Counted from the stretch's first letter, positions 1 to 6,812 are shown. The stretch: 14,848 nt of DNA from an uncultured Oscillospiraceae bacterium (GCA_900769995.1 CAAGIT010000065.1:1-14848), one strand, 5' to 3'. Numbers and translations: made by a program. Notes: generated by a model from the sequence alone, not told the origin.

Positions 1-58
1 AAGAATCCAAAATATTCTTTTCTGATTTTGACGGTTTCGGACTTTATCGACAGACTGA

Positions 59-84
59 GGAGGAACGGACGAATCCGTTCCTCC
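59..84. terminator. 11-bp hairpin downstream of rpe
   Basis: Perfect inverted repeat: GGAGGAACGGA (59-69), tetraloop CGAA (70-73), TCCGTTCCTCC (74-84). On the plus strand it is followed by ACTTTTATT, a weak T-tract; on the minus strand there is no T-run. It may terminate a plus-strand gene lying left of the window, rpe on the minus strand, or both. The structure is certain, the function is inferred. Confidence 0.55.
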
Positions 85-92
85 CACTTTTA

Positions 93-743
93 TTATCGCT
101 TTACTGCCTGCACAAATTCCGCAGGGTTGGCAGCCTTGAAATACGCGCTGCCCGCAACCAGAACATTTGCGCCGTTTTCGCGGCAGATCATCGCCGTATT
201 CTCATTGATGCCGCCATCGACTTCCAGCTCACACGACGGATTGAGCTTGTCGATATAGCCCCGAATCTGCTTCAGCTTCGGCATCATATCCGCCATGAAG
301 GATTGTCCGCCAAAGCCCGGCTCGACAGTCATGACCAAAATCAAACTGCAATACGGCAGATAGGGGAGTACCGCCTCTGCGGGCGTTTTGGGCTTCACAC
401 TGATCGCGGCCTTGACACCGTTTTCACAGATGCGCTTCACGGCGGCAAGCGTGTTTTCTTCCGTATCGGCTTCCACGTGCACGGTCAAAATATCGCTGCC
501 GGCTTTGCAGAAATCATCAACATATCGAATGGGACGATCGATCATCAAATGCACATCGAGCGGCAGCTCGGTAATTTTGCGGATGGCGGCAACCACAGGG
601 ATGCCGATGGTGATATTCGGTACGAACAGCCCGTCCATCACATCCACGTGGACGTAATCGGCGCCTGCGGTCGATAATGCGCGGATATCGCGTTCCAGAT
701 TCACAAAATCCGCAGAGAGGATCGAGGGAGCAACCTTTATCAT
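93..743 (-). CDS. rpe: Ribulose-phosphate 3-epimerase
   Basis: Interconverts D-ribulose 5-phosphate and D-xylulose 5-phosphate in the pentose phosphate pathway; a cytosolic (beta/alpha)8 metalloenzyme. The 216 aa match the usual family length. The N-terminus MIKVAPSILSADF is diagnostic. The metal/catalytic set is visible: H32 and D34 in VHVDVMDG, H65 in DVHLMI and D176 in EVDGGI. The phosphate loop VEPGFGGQSF (about 140-149) and the late GSAYF motif are present. The start at 743 is chosen because GGAGG (750-754 on the other strand) sits 7 nt upstream and homology begins there. The frame stays open upstream to 962, but that part contains the promoter and is not coding. The gene is monocistronic in this window. 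Confidence 0.96.
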   Translation of the reverse strand: MIKVAPSILSADFVNLERDIRALSTAGADYVHVDVMDGLFVPNITIGIPVVAAIRKITELPLDVHLMIDRPIRYVDDFCKAGSDILTVHVEADTEENTLAAVKRICENGVKAAISVKPKTPAEAVLPYLPYCSLILVMTVEPGFGGQSFMADMMPKLKQIRGYIDKLNPSCELEVDGGINENTAMICRENGANVLVAGSAYFKAANPAEFVQAVKR

Positions 744-831
744 GACAAACCTCCAAAGCATAGTATAAACCGTACAGCGACTGTCGGCGGAACTCCGAAC
801 TGCGCAGACAGAATTTGAAATTTCCGCATCT

Positions 832-860
832 ATCATAACGGATTTTTTTGCTTGTGTCAA
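832..860 (-). promoter_or_regulatory. Sigma-A promoter of rpe
   Basis: On the minus strand TTGACA (860-855), a 17-nt spacer and TATGAT (837-832) give a near-consensus promoter. Transcription should start near 825, leaving a leader of about 80 nt before the rpe start. This placement rules out translation from the upstream part of the open frame. Confidence 0.8.
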
Positions 861-878
861 ATATTTCCTCCGATCGCG

Positions 879-890
879 TCGGATATCCGA
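879..890. repeat. 12-bp palindrome upstream of the DUF1540 gene
   Basis: TCGGATATCCGA is a perfect palindrome between the rpe promoter and the DUF1540 start. I could not find a convincing -35/-10 pair for the DUF1540 gene here, so the palindrome might be an operator or part of a non-consensus promoter. The palindrome is seen directly; any role is speculative. Confidence 0.3.
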
Positions 891-940
891 AATAGTTTTG
901 CGTAAACTACCGAGGACATCAAAACGAAGGAGGAGAGAAA

Positions 941-1111
941 ATGAACTGTAATTGTGATGCAAACAAATCCATCAAGTGTACGGTGACCCAGTGCAAGTAC
1001 CACTGTGACAGCGAGAACTATTGTTCTCTCGAACAGATCGAGGTCGGCACACATGAAAGCGACCCGACCGTGAAGCAGTGCACGGACTGTATGTCCTTCG
1101 CCAAGAAGTAA
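941..1111 (+). CDS. DUF1540 domain small Cys-rich protein
   Basis: A 56-aa protein with eight cysteines (C3, C5, C13, C18, C22, C28, C47, C50). The pattern IKCTVTQCKYH, then YCSLEQIEV, then QCTDCMSF matches the DUF1540 family of Clostridia and Bacilli. The family has no established function; the cysteine spacing suggests metal binding, probably zinc, but that is inference. An ideal AGGAGG (928-933) lies 7 nt before the ATG, which supports real translation. It is divergent from rpe and followed closely by a strong hairpin terminator, so it forms its own transcript. Confidence 0.88.
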   Translation: MNCNCDANKSIKCTVTQCKYHCDSENYCSLEQIEVGTHESDPTVKQCTDCMSFAKK

Positions 1112-1142
1112 AGAAAGCCCAACGGCTGCGATAGGAATTTTA

Positions 1143-1175
1143 CCCCATTTCTTAGACAAGTATTAAGAAATGGGG
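1143..1175. terminator. Terminator between DUF1540 gene and mgtC-like gene
   Basis: A perfect 12-bp stem, CCCCATTTCTTA (1143-1154) with TAAGAAATGGGG (1164-1175), and a 9-nt loop GACAAGTAT, followed on the plus strand by TCTTT. It sits between two convergent genes and may serve both directions. Its stem-loop core resembles the terminator at 9422-9465. Confidence 0.8.
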
Positions 1176-1209
1176 TCTTTCCATGCTAAAAAAGTCATCC
1201 GAACGTTCT

Positions 1210-1887
1210 TCACATTTCCTCGCAGAAGCGCACGCCCTTTAAGTCCCGAATGGAATCCGTCAGTGCTTCTCGATCGCAGCGTTTTTTGGCTTTCGCGGTT
1301 GCGAGGAAGGCAATGCCGCTGCCGGAGGCTTTATACTCAAATTGCAGACTCAGACCGGAGAAAACGATCTCCTTTGAGCGGGCATTTTTCAGAAATTCGC
1401 CCATGGTGCAATCCGGTTCCAGTTCAACATAGACCTCAATGGAACGGCTGTGCCGGTGCATATGGTTATCCCAAATGTGCAGGAGGGTCAGCACCAGCAC
1501 GATTGCCAGCGTACCGACAAAGGCAACCTCATAAAAGCCGATACCGATGGCAAGCCCGACACAGGCGGATGCCCAAAGACCGGCAGCCGTTGTCAGACCC
1601 TTGATGCGATTGTGTGTCGTCACGATGATCGTTCCGGCACCCAAAAAACCGATGCCGCTGATGACCTGCGCGCCCATCCGAACAAGGTCACCTGTCTGAT
1701 ACACCTGGAAAACATATTGGTTGGTCAGCATGACCATACACGCGCCGACACATACCAGCATATAGGTACGCAAACCGGCAGGGCGGTTTTTCAGCCCGCG
1801 TTCAAAGCCCATAATGCCGCCCATGACAACAGCGGCGAAAACACGGATGATAACTGACAGCAGTGTTACTTCTCTGGCTTCCGGCAT
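1210..1887 (-). CDS. MgtC/SapB family membrane protein
   Basis: A 225-aa protein. The first roughly 145 residues form several hydrophobic helices with the family signature: GGIMGFERGLKNRPAGLRT, then MLVCVGACMVMLT, GAQVISGIGFLGAGTI and GLTTAAGLWASACVGLAIG. A soluble C-terminal domain follows (about 155-225, IEVYVELEP...). MgtC relatives are associated with survival at low Mg2+ and with modulation of ATP synthase and cyclic-nucleotide levels in some pathogens; the role here is unknown. The start at 1887 (MPEAREV) is chosen over the longer frame because GGGGG lies 8 nt upstream on the minus strand. The cytosolic tail is shorter than that of Salmonella MgtC only in detail, so SapB/YhiD-like naming is equally valid. 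Confidence 0.9.
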   Translation of the reverse strand: MPEAREVTLLSVIIRVFAAVVMGGIMGFERGLKNRPAGLRTYMLVCVGACMVMLTNQYVFQVYQTGDLVRMGAQVISGIGFLGAGTIIVTTHNRIKGLTTAAGLWASACVGLAIGIGFYEVAFVGTLAIVLVLTLLHIWDNHMHRHSRSIEVYVELEPDCTMGEFLKNARSKEIVFSGLSLQFEYKASGSGIAFLATAKAKKRCDREALTDSIRDLKGVRFCEEM

Positions 1888-1948
1888 AATATGAACCCCC
1901 TTTTTAGAACCCCTGAACAAATCAGCGGTTTAATTCAGAGCTATCTTT

Positions 1949-1977
1949 ATCATAGCAGAGCGCGCAGGAAAAAACAA
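1949..1977 (-). promoter_or_regulatory. Promoter of the mgtC-like gene
   Basis: On the minus strand TTGTTT (1977-1972), a 17-nt spacer and TATGAT (1954-1949), with a TGC extended -10 just upstream. Transcription would start near 1942, about 55 nt before the chosen start codon. It lies just downstream of the MocR-type gene, so the membrane protein gene can be expressed independently. No T-run terminator is visible between the two genes, so read-through is possible. Confidence 0.65.
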
Positions 1978-1998
1978 GAATAACCTGCGTTTTTGCCG

Positions 1999-3258
1999 TT
2001 ACGCAAGCAGAACCTTTGCAAGGGTTTGTGCAGCGGCTTCAAGCGCTCCGTTGGGTATGCCAAAGGGCGAAATAACCAGGGTGATTTCGCCGTTCTCGTA
2101 TTTTTCAATAAAAACGCGGATCCCAGCCTTTTCAAATTCCGCCGGTGAGCGGCTCCAACTTGCCGTGAGAACAATTTGCAGCGTGTTTTCACCGATCTCA
2201 ATTTTCGCATCCGGCAAAAATTCCTTTAAGAATCCTGCGAACTTCTTTGTTTTCGAGGAATAGATCCTTCGGATCTTTCTGGTTTGCGATTGGATACGGC
2301 CGTCCCGAATATAACTGCATAGCGCGATTTGTTCTGTTTTTCCTGCGGTTTGTGCGAATTTATAGGCGTTTTGATTGTATTTTTCGGTCAGTTCTTTGGT
2401 CAGTACCATAAAGCTGACCCGAATCCCGGGCAAAAGCATTGCAGAAAAAGAGCCGATATAGATTACGTTCCCTTTTCCTAACGCATAAAGCGACGGTGTC
2501 GGCTTCACATTGTAGAGGAACTCGTTTTCATAATCGTCTTCAATCACAAGCGAGCTGTGTTTTTGAGAGTATTCGACAAGCTCCAGCCGCCGTTTGATCG
2601 GCATGACATCGCCCCAGCGCGTCATATGGGACGGCGATACATAAATAATATCCGCATCCTTGTCCCTCGTATGAATGTCAAAGCCATATCCGTCAAAGAC
2701 GCTCATGCCTAAAACAAAGCTCTTATCCGGAAAAGAAACCGACCTCCGTCTGTCAAGCAAGGAACAAAGCACGTGCAAAAGCGGCTGCAAGCCCGCACCG
2801 ATAATGATTCTGTCCGGCGATGTCATAACATTTCTTCGCTCTTTGATATATTGCGCGATGGCGCACCGCAAATCGTACTCACCCTTTGGCTGACTGTAGG
2901 AACGAAGACGGTCACTTTGCCGCAAAGCGCTTTTGATGTATTTTTGCCATAGGGAAACGTCGAAGCTCTCCTCATCGGCAATTCTGCCCGACAGGTCATA
3001 TTTTATCTCACTTCGTTCGTCCTGGGGTTCTTCGGCAGAATGGTTGTGCGTGATTTCCGAGACAAAATACCCGCTTTTGCTGTGCGCGATGATATAACCA
3101 TCGGCACATAGATCAAAATATGCGCTCTGTATGGTCGTCAGAGAAACATCGTAATTTGCCGCCGCCTTTCGGATAGAGGGAATTTTCTCACCCGGCTGTA
3201 ATTCTCCCGACAGGATCATGTTTTTTATCAGGTCGTAAATCTGCTTATACTTTTTCAT
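1999..3258 (-). CDS. MocR-type GntR/aminotransferase-fold regulator lacking the PLP lysine
   Basis: A 419-aa protein. Residues 1-68 are a GntR winged helix (IYDLIKNMILSGELQPGEKIPSIR, then VSLTTIQSAYFDL, then GYFVSEI). Residues from about 88 to 419 have the class I aminotransferase fold typical of MocR/PdxR regulators: QPKGEYDLRCAIAQY at 123-137, GDVMPIKRRLEL, VIEDDYENEF at 238-247 and GSFSAMLLPGIR at 269-280. In the MocR family the last motif is normally GxFSK, whose lysine forms the Schiff base with PLP; here position 273 is alanine (codon GCA at 2442-2440). The usual EDPGY segment also reads FPDKSF. It therefore probably senses a ligand without an internal aldimine, or is a degenerate copy. 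AGGG lies 7 nt before the ATG. It is divergent from the ECF S component/radical SAM operon, its likely target. Confidence 0.88.
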   Translation of the reverse strand: MKKYKQIYDLIKNMILSGELQPGEKIPSIRKAAANYDVSLTTIQSAYFDLCADGYIIAHSKSGYFVSEITHNHSAEEPQDERSEIKYDLSGRIADEESFDVSLWQKYIKSALRQSDRLRSYSQPKGEYDLRCAIAQYIKERRNVMTSPDRIIIGAGLQPLLHVLCSLLDRRRSVSFPDKSFVLGMSVFDGYGFDIHTRDKDADIIYVSPSHMTRWGDVMPIKRRLELVEYSQKHSSLVIEDDYENEFLYNVKPTPSLYALGKGNVIYIGSFSAMLLPGIRVSFMVLTKELTEKYNQNAYKFAQTAGKTEQIALCSYIRDGRIQSQTRKIRRIYSSKTKKFAGFLKEFLPDAKIEIGENTLQIVLTASWSRSPAEFEKAGIRVFIEKYENGEITLVISPFGIPNGALEAAAQTLAKVLLA

Positions 3259-3309
3259 ATCTGTACCCTAAAAAATAATTAAAACTGTGTATATAAATAA
3301 TTACAGAAT

Positions 3310-3321
3310 TATTGTACAATA
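3310..3321. promoter_or_regulatory. Candidate operator: palindrome in the divergent promoter region
   Basis: TATTGTACAATA is a perfect 12-bp palindrome midway between the MocR-type gene and the S-component gene. Its two arms each contain TACAAT, one per strand, so both divergent -10 boxes could lie inside it. A second, imperfect dyad with TGTA (3288-3291) and TACA (3302-3305) arms lies alongside. A regulator bound here could control both directions. The sequence is certain, the operator role is inferred. Confidence 0.5.
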
Positions 3322-3339
3322 CTTTCGCGATCTTTTCAA
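3311..3339 (-). promoter_or_regulatory. Promoter of the MocR-type regulator
   Basis: On the minus strand TTGAAA (3339-3334), a 17-nt spacer and TACAAT (3316-3311). The -10 box is the left arm of the palindrome at 3310-3321, so a protein bound to the palindrome would block it. The plus-strand counterpart TACAAT (3315-3320) has no good -35 box, suggesting the S-component promoter needs activation. Confidence 0.6.
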
Positions 3340-3373
3340 GGGATTGCAGAATGTTTCTTACGAGGTGCTACAT

Positions 3374-3898
3374 ATGAAAAAGAACTATTTGAAAAAAATC
3401 ACGCTTACCGCAGTGTTTGCGGCATTGATCACCGTATTGACCGCAACGGTCAAAATTCCAATCGGCGTTAATGGTGGATATGTTCATTTGGGTGACTCCA
3501 TGATTTATCTTGCCGGCTGCTTATTGGGGCCCTATGCGGCAATCGCCTCGGCGATCGGCGGCGCATTGGCAGACATTCTTTCGGGCGCTGCTGTTTGGGC
3601 AATCCCGACAGCCATCATCAAGCCGCTCAACTGCCTGCCGTTCATCCTTGCTACGGCATATTACGTTAAGCACAAGGGAACGCACAGAATTATCCATCTG
3701 TCGACCATTTTAATGACGATCGTATCCGGCGCTGTCACGATTCTCGGCTATTATATCGCAGAAGGTCTGATGTTCTCCTTTGAGGCTGCAATGCTGGCCA
3801 CACTTGTTGGGCTGCTCCAGCCGGCGGGAAGTGCCATCGTATTCATCGTTGTCGGTTATGCACTGGACAAGATCAAGGTGCAAAAATATCTGAACTGA
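3374..3898 (+). CDS. ECF transporter S component (possible queuine/deazapurine or vitamin transporter)
   Basis: A 174-aa integral membrane protein with about five to six hydrophobic helices. It shows the layout of ECF S components: LTAVFAALITVLTATVKIP near the N-terminus, then GYVHLGDSMIYLAGCLLGP and a long AIASAIGGALADILSG helix that would contact EcfT. It resembles the TIGR04002-type subgroup. S components bind the substrate and need the shared EcfA/EcfA'/EcfT module, which is not in this window. The ATG at 3374 is chosen because GAGG (3362-3365) is 8 nt upstream; the frame is open from 3287 but that part carries the promoter. Only 15 nt separate it from the radical SAM gene, so the two are one operon. 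Queuine is a candidate substrate from this pairing; other vitamins cannot be excluded. Confidence 0.85.
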   Translation: MKKNYLKKITLTAVFAALITVLTATVKIPIGVNGGYVHLGDSMIYLAGCLLGPYAAIASAIGGALADILSGAAVWAIPTAIIKPLNCLPFILATAYYVKHKGTHRIIHLSTILMTIVSGAVTILGYYIAEGLMFSFEAAMLATLVGLLQPAGSAIVFIVVGYALDKIKVQKYLN

Positions 3899-3913
3899 CG
3901 GAGCGTGCAGAGC

Positions 3914-4528
3914 ATGGCTGATATTATTTATGTGTACGGAGAGAGTCCGTATTTCAACATTACCAACAAATGTCCCTGCCGCTGTGTGTTCTGTATCAGG
4001 GACATCAAGGACGCGATCGGTGAGGCAAAGAAGATGTGGCATGACACCCAGCCCACCCTGGCGGAGGTCAAAGAGGCGGTCGATGCCTTTGACTGGTCAA
4101 AATACGACCATGCGGTTTTCTGCGGCTACGGCGAACCGACCAGCGAATTGGAGCTGCTGTTGAACACAGCAGCGTATATGAGAGAGCGGCATCCTGACAT
4201 CAAGCTGAGACTGAATACCAACGGCCTGTCTGATTTGATCAATCAAAAGCCCACAGCCGAACGGATCGGCAGACATTTTGATGCGGTATCGGTGTCGCTC
4301 AATGAGACAACGTCCGAAAAGTACGATAAGATCACAAGAAACTGCTTCCCCGGAGAGGCGTTTGACGCGATGCTCCGCTTTACAAAGGATTGTGTAGCGT
4401 ACTGCAAGGATGTCAGAATGACGGTGGTCGATGTGATTTCGCAAGAGGAGATCGAGCGGGCAAGAATAATCTGCGAATCCACGGGTGCCCGTTTTGCAGT
4501 TCGCAGATTTGTTCGAGAGAACGGATAA
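3914..4528 (+). CDS. TatD-associated-type radical SAM protein, candidate queuine lyase (QueL-like)
   Basis: A 204-aa minimal radical SAM enzyme. The [4Fe-4S] motif CX3CX2C is C20, C24, C27 in NKCPCRCVFC. The GYGEPT motif (71-76) is the SAM-binding GGE-type element, followed by NTNGLSDLIN (101-110) and VSVSLN (126-131). Length and motifs fit the family annotated as TatD-associated radical SAM, yet no TatD gene is near; the partner is an ECF S component. From memory, a radical SAM subgroup in gut Clostridia converts queuine to preQ1 and is paired with ECF transporters (queuine lyase, QueL); membership of this protein is inference. The ATG at 3914 is favoured over the GTG at 3905 because GGAG at 3900-3903 is 10 nt before it and only 1 nt before the GTG. 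Confidence 0.82.
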   Translation: MADIIYVYGESPYFNITNKCPCRCVFCIRDIKDAIGEAKKMWHDTQPTLAEVKEAVDAFDWSKYDHAVFCGYGEPTSELELLLNTAAYMRERHPDIKLRLNTNGLSDLINQKPTAERIGRHFDAVSVSLNETTSEKYDKITRNCFPGEAFDAMLRFTKDCVAYCKDVRMTVVDVISQEEIERARIICESTGARFAVRRFVRENG

Positions 4529-4545
4529 TGGAATATCAAAAAAAT

Positions 4546-4583
4546 GCACGTTGGTTTCTTATCGAAAGCAACGTGCTTTTTTT
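4546..4583 (+). terminator. Terminator of the S component/radical SAM operon
   Basis: Stem GCACGTTG (4546-4553) with CAACGTGC (4569-4576). It continues inside as TTTC/GAAA after one G-G mismatch, with loop TTATC, and is followed by seven T (4577-4583). An A-run (4538-4544) precedes it. This is a textbook Rho-independent terminator just after the radical SAM stop codon. Confidence 0.9.
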
Positions 4584-4628
4584 GTGTTTTGAGGATTGTG
4601 CAAAATTTGAAATTCATGGACAATTCTC

Positions 4629-4656
4629 TTGAAATCAGAAGAAAATCTGCTATAAT
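4629..4656 (+). promoter_or_regulatory. Promoter of the ktrB-ktrA operon
   Basis: TTGAAA (4629-4634), a 16-nt spacer and TATAAT (4651-4656), with a TG at 4648-4649 making an extended -10. Transcription should start near 4663. This settles the ktrB start at 4697, because the upstream in-frame codons fall in or before the promoter. The leader is only about 35 nt, too short for a ydaO-type c-di-AMP riboswitch. Confidence 0.82.
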
Positions 4657-4696
4657 GCTTCATGTATTATTCTGTGACATAGGGTATGATTTGGAC

Positions 4697-6055
4697 ATGA
4701 AGAAGAGAATAACCTCGTTATCGACAACGCAGATCATATTGTTGAGCTTTCTTGTGACGATCTTGCTTGGAAGCGTTCTTCTGGCACTCCCAATCAGCAC
4801 TGCAAATGGTCAGGCTGTAACGTATCTGGATGCCTTGTTTACGGCAACCACGTCAACCTGCGTAACGGGACTTGTCACACTGCCCACCATTACCACATGG
4901 AGCGTGTTTGGTCAGGCCGTGATACTGATTCTGATTCAAATCGGCGGTCTGGGCATCATCACGATCATGTCGGGCGTCATGATCCTCCTGAACAGGAAAA
5001 TGGGGATCAGCGACAGATTGCTTATTCAGGATGCCTTCAATCTGAACACTATGGCGGGAATGGTGAGATTTGTTAAGAATGTCATCTTCGGCACGCTGGT
5101 CATCGAGGGCATCGGCGCTGTCATGTATATGTTCGTTTTTATCCCCGATTTTGGCGTGCGGGGCATTTGGGTATCTGTTTTCAATTCCGTATCGGCGTTC
5201 TGCAATGCGGGAATCGATATTATCGCAGAAAACAGCCTTTGCAATTACGCAACGAATCCGCTGATCAATGGTGTCACCACTGCCCTTATCATTCTTGGAG
5301 GACTGGGCTATATCGTATGGTGGGACGTGCTTCGCGTCATCAAAAGCCGCTCGTTTAGAAACAAAAAAATATTCCGGCATCTGACACTGCATAGCAAAAT
5401 CGCCATTACAGCAACGATTGGTCTGATCCTCGGAGGCGCGCTCATCCTGTTTATTTTGGAGTACGACAATCCTGCGACGATCGGAAATCTGTCTCTGTTT
5501 GATAAAATGCAAGTGTCGTTCTTTCAGTCTGTGACGACGAGAACCGCGGGCTTTGCCACCGTTCCTCAGGAGAATCTTACAAACTCGTCCGCTGTAGTGT
5601 CGCTGCTTTTGATGCTCATTGGCGGTTCTCCGGTGGGCACAGCGGGCGGTATCAAAACGGTGACCATCACGGTTCTGTTCAGTACCGCTCTGGCAACGAT
5701 CCGAAACAAAAACAGCGCGACCATGTTCGGTCGCCGCATATCTGAGGCTTCTGTCCGAAAGGCGGTTGCTGTGGTGGTGGCCTTTTTATCCATCTGTATG
5801 GCTTCTACCCTCCTCCTGATGGCAACGAGTAACGCCTCAGCGCTTGATGTGGTTTATGAAACTGTCAGCGCAACGGCAACGGTCGGACTGTCGCGGAATT
5901 TAACGGCAAGCCTGAATGCCATCGGGAAGCTGGTCATTATCGTGACCATGTATTTTGGACGTGTTGGTCCAATATCCCTGGCGGTCGCGCTCGGAAGCGC
6001 AAATGAAAGTCAGAACGTCATTTCTGTGCCGACAGAAGAAATCAGCATTGGCTAA
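4697..6055 (+). CDS. ktrB: KtrB/TrkH-type potassium transporter membrane subunit
   Basis: A 452-aa polytopic membrane protein that forms the ion-conducting part of a Ktr K+ uptake system. The four pore-loop repeats of the TrkH/KtrB fold can be read with their filter glycines: TSTCVTGL (G58), FCNAGID (G172), TRTAGFAT (G285) and SATATVGLS (G397). The conserved GGSPVGTAGGIKTVT segment (309-323) matches the gating-loop region of KtrB. Length is close to the roughly 450 aa of KtrB and shorter than TrkH, which favours KtrB. ATG 4697 lies after the mapped promoter and has AGGG 12 nt upstream. The gene for the cytosolic RCK subunit follows 12 nt later. Confidence 0.93.
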   Translation: MKKRITSLSTTQIILLSFLVTILLGSVLLALPISTANGQAVTYLDALFTATTSTCVTGLVTLPTITTWSVFGQAVILILIQIGGLGIITIMSGVMILLNRKMGISDRLLIQDAFNLNTMAGMVRFVKNVIFGTLVIEGIGAVMYMFVFIPDFGVRGIWVSVFNSVSAFCNAGIDIIAENSLCNYATNPLINGVTTALIILGGLGYIVWWDVLRVIKSRSFRNKKIFRHLTLHSKIAITATIGLILGGALILFILEYDNPATIGNLSLFDKMQVSFFQSVTTRTAGFATVPQENLTNSSAVVSLLLMLIGGSPVGTAGGIKTVTITVLFSTALATIRNKNSATMFGRRISEASVRKAVAVVVAFLSICMASTLLLMATSNASALDVVYETVSATATVGLSRNLTASLNAIGKLVIIVTMYFGRVGPISLAVALGSANESQNVISVPTEEISIG

Positions 6056-6067
6056 AGGAGAAGATTT

Positions 6068-6718
6068 ATGAAAACGAAAAAGACATATGCGGTCTTCGGA
6101 CTTGGAAGATATGGCACTGCCGTGGCAAGAGAGCTTGTGGAAAACGGCATGGAGGTCATCGCAGTCGATACCGATCAAAGGATCGTTCACGATGCGGCGG
6201 CATATCTGCCGGTCTGCAAGTGCGGCGATGTGACGGATCCGGAGGTTATTTCGCGCCTTGGGATCAGCAATATTGATACGGTGATTATTTGCATGGCAAA
6301 CAGTCTGGAAGCCAGTGTAATGGCGGTTACGCTCTGCAAAGAGGTGGGCGTTAAGACCGTCATCACAAAATGCGCCAACGAAATGCACCAGAAGATCCTG
6401 CTCCGTGTCGGAGCGGATCAGGTGGTTTTCCCGGAGAATGAGTCCGGCATCCGCCTTGCCAAGAATCTGTTAAGCTCGGGCTTTGCTGATCTGTTGGCTC
6501 TGTCAAAGGAAGTATCCATGGTGGAGATCCAGACAAGGGACGAATGGGTCGGCAAGACCCTGGTTGAGCTGAATTTGCGCAAAAAATACGGCATCAATGT
6601 TGTTGCCATCAAAAAAGGAGAGAGTGTCAGGGTGAGCGTCAATCCCGAACAACCTTTGGAGGCGGAAAGCACCCTGATCGTGATCGCCAATACAGCAAAG
6701 CTGAATAAAATGAAATGA
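6068..6718 (+). CDS. ktrA: KtrA/TrkA-family RCK regulatory subunit
   Basis: A 216-aa cytosolic protein. Residues 5-120 are an RCK_N Rossmann domain with GLGRYG (11-16) and the ribose-binding acidic residue D34 at the end of the second strand. An RCK_C domain covers about 135-216 (VEIQTRDEWVGKTLVELNL). KtrA forms a ring on the cytosolic face of the KtrB dimer and gates it in response to ATP/ADP and, in some Firmicutes, c-di-AMP bound by the C-domain. AAGGAG (6055-6060) gives a strong ribosome binding site 7 nt before the ATG and overlaps the ktrB stop region, so the two genes are transcribed together. Confidence 0.94.
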   Translation: MKTKKTYAVFGLGRYGTAVARELVENGMEVIAVDTDQRIVHDAAAYLPVCKCGDVTDPEVISRLGISNIDTVIICMANSLEASVMAVTLCKEVGVKTVITKCANEMHQKILLRVGADQVVFPENESGIRLAKNLLSSGFADLLALSKEVSMVEIQTRDEWVGKTLVELNLRKKYGINVVAIKKGESVRVSVNPEQPLEAESTLIVIANTAKLNKMK

Positions 6719-6724
6719 TCGTCG

Positions 6725-6754
6725 AATCGCCCCATCCTTTTGTGAGGGGCGATT
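6725..6754. terminator. 9-bp hairpin after ktrA
   Basis: AATCGCCCC (6725-6733) pairs perfectly with GGGGCGATT (6746-6754) around a 12-nt loop. No immediate T-run follows (GCCGGGTGCTTTT), so it may only protect the transcript end or slow the polymerase ahead of the next hairpin. Confidence 0.45.
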
Positions 6755-6770
6755 GCCGGGTGCTTTTAGA

Positions 6771-6810
6771 AATAATGCCGCCGAGGGAAAGCTCCCTCAG
6801 CGGCATTATT
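6771..6810. terminator. Bidirectional hairpin between ktrA and a convergent small gene
   Basis: AATAATGCCGC + C + GAGGGA, loop AAGC, then TCCCTC + A + GCGGCATTATT: 17 paired bases with one C-A mismatch. It ends 2 nt before the stop codon of the minus-strand gene at 6813. It can act on ktrA and, in reverse, on the small gene. Confidence 0.72.
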
Positions 6811-6812
6811 AT

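Noticed and set aside
744..962. N-terminal extension of the rpe open frame
   Set aside because: The extra 73 codons include the rpe promoter and part of the divergent DUF1540 gene. Homology and the GGAGG site place the start at 743.
1955..1998. Terminator after the MocR-type gene
   Set aside because: CGCAGG/CCTGCG can pair over a 15-nt loop, but the stem is only 6 bp and no T-run follows it on the minus strand; the loop is the -35 region of the next promoter.
3287..3373. Longer N-terminus for the ECF S component
   Set aside because: The extension covers the palindrome and promoter region and begins at a GTG without a ribosome binding site; GAGG supports the ATG at 3374.
3321..3373. preQ1 riboswitch before the S component gene
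   Set aside because: Looked for because of the queuine hypothesis. The leader lacks the preQ1-I hairpin with A-rich tail and is too short for the other classes.
4544..4696. Longer N-terminus for KtrB
   Set aside because: It would include the operon terminator and the ktrB promoter. The hydrophobic KtrB N-terminus starts at 4697.
4853..5512. 219-aa open frame antisense to ktrB
   Set aside because: Its His/Asp/Arg-rich composition is that of an antisense shadow of membrane-protein codons; all KtrB filter motifs are on the plus strand.
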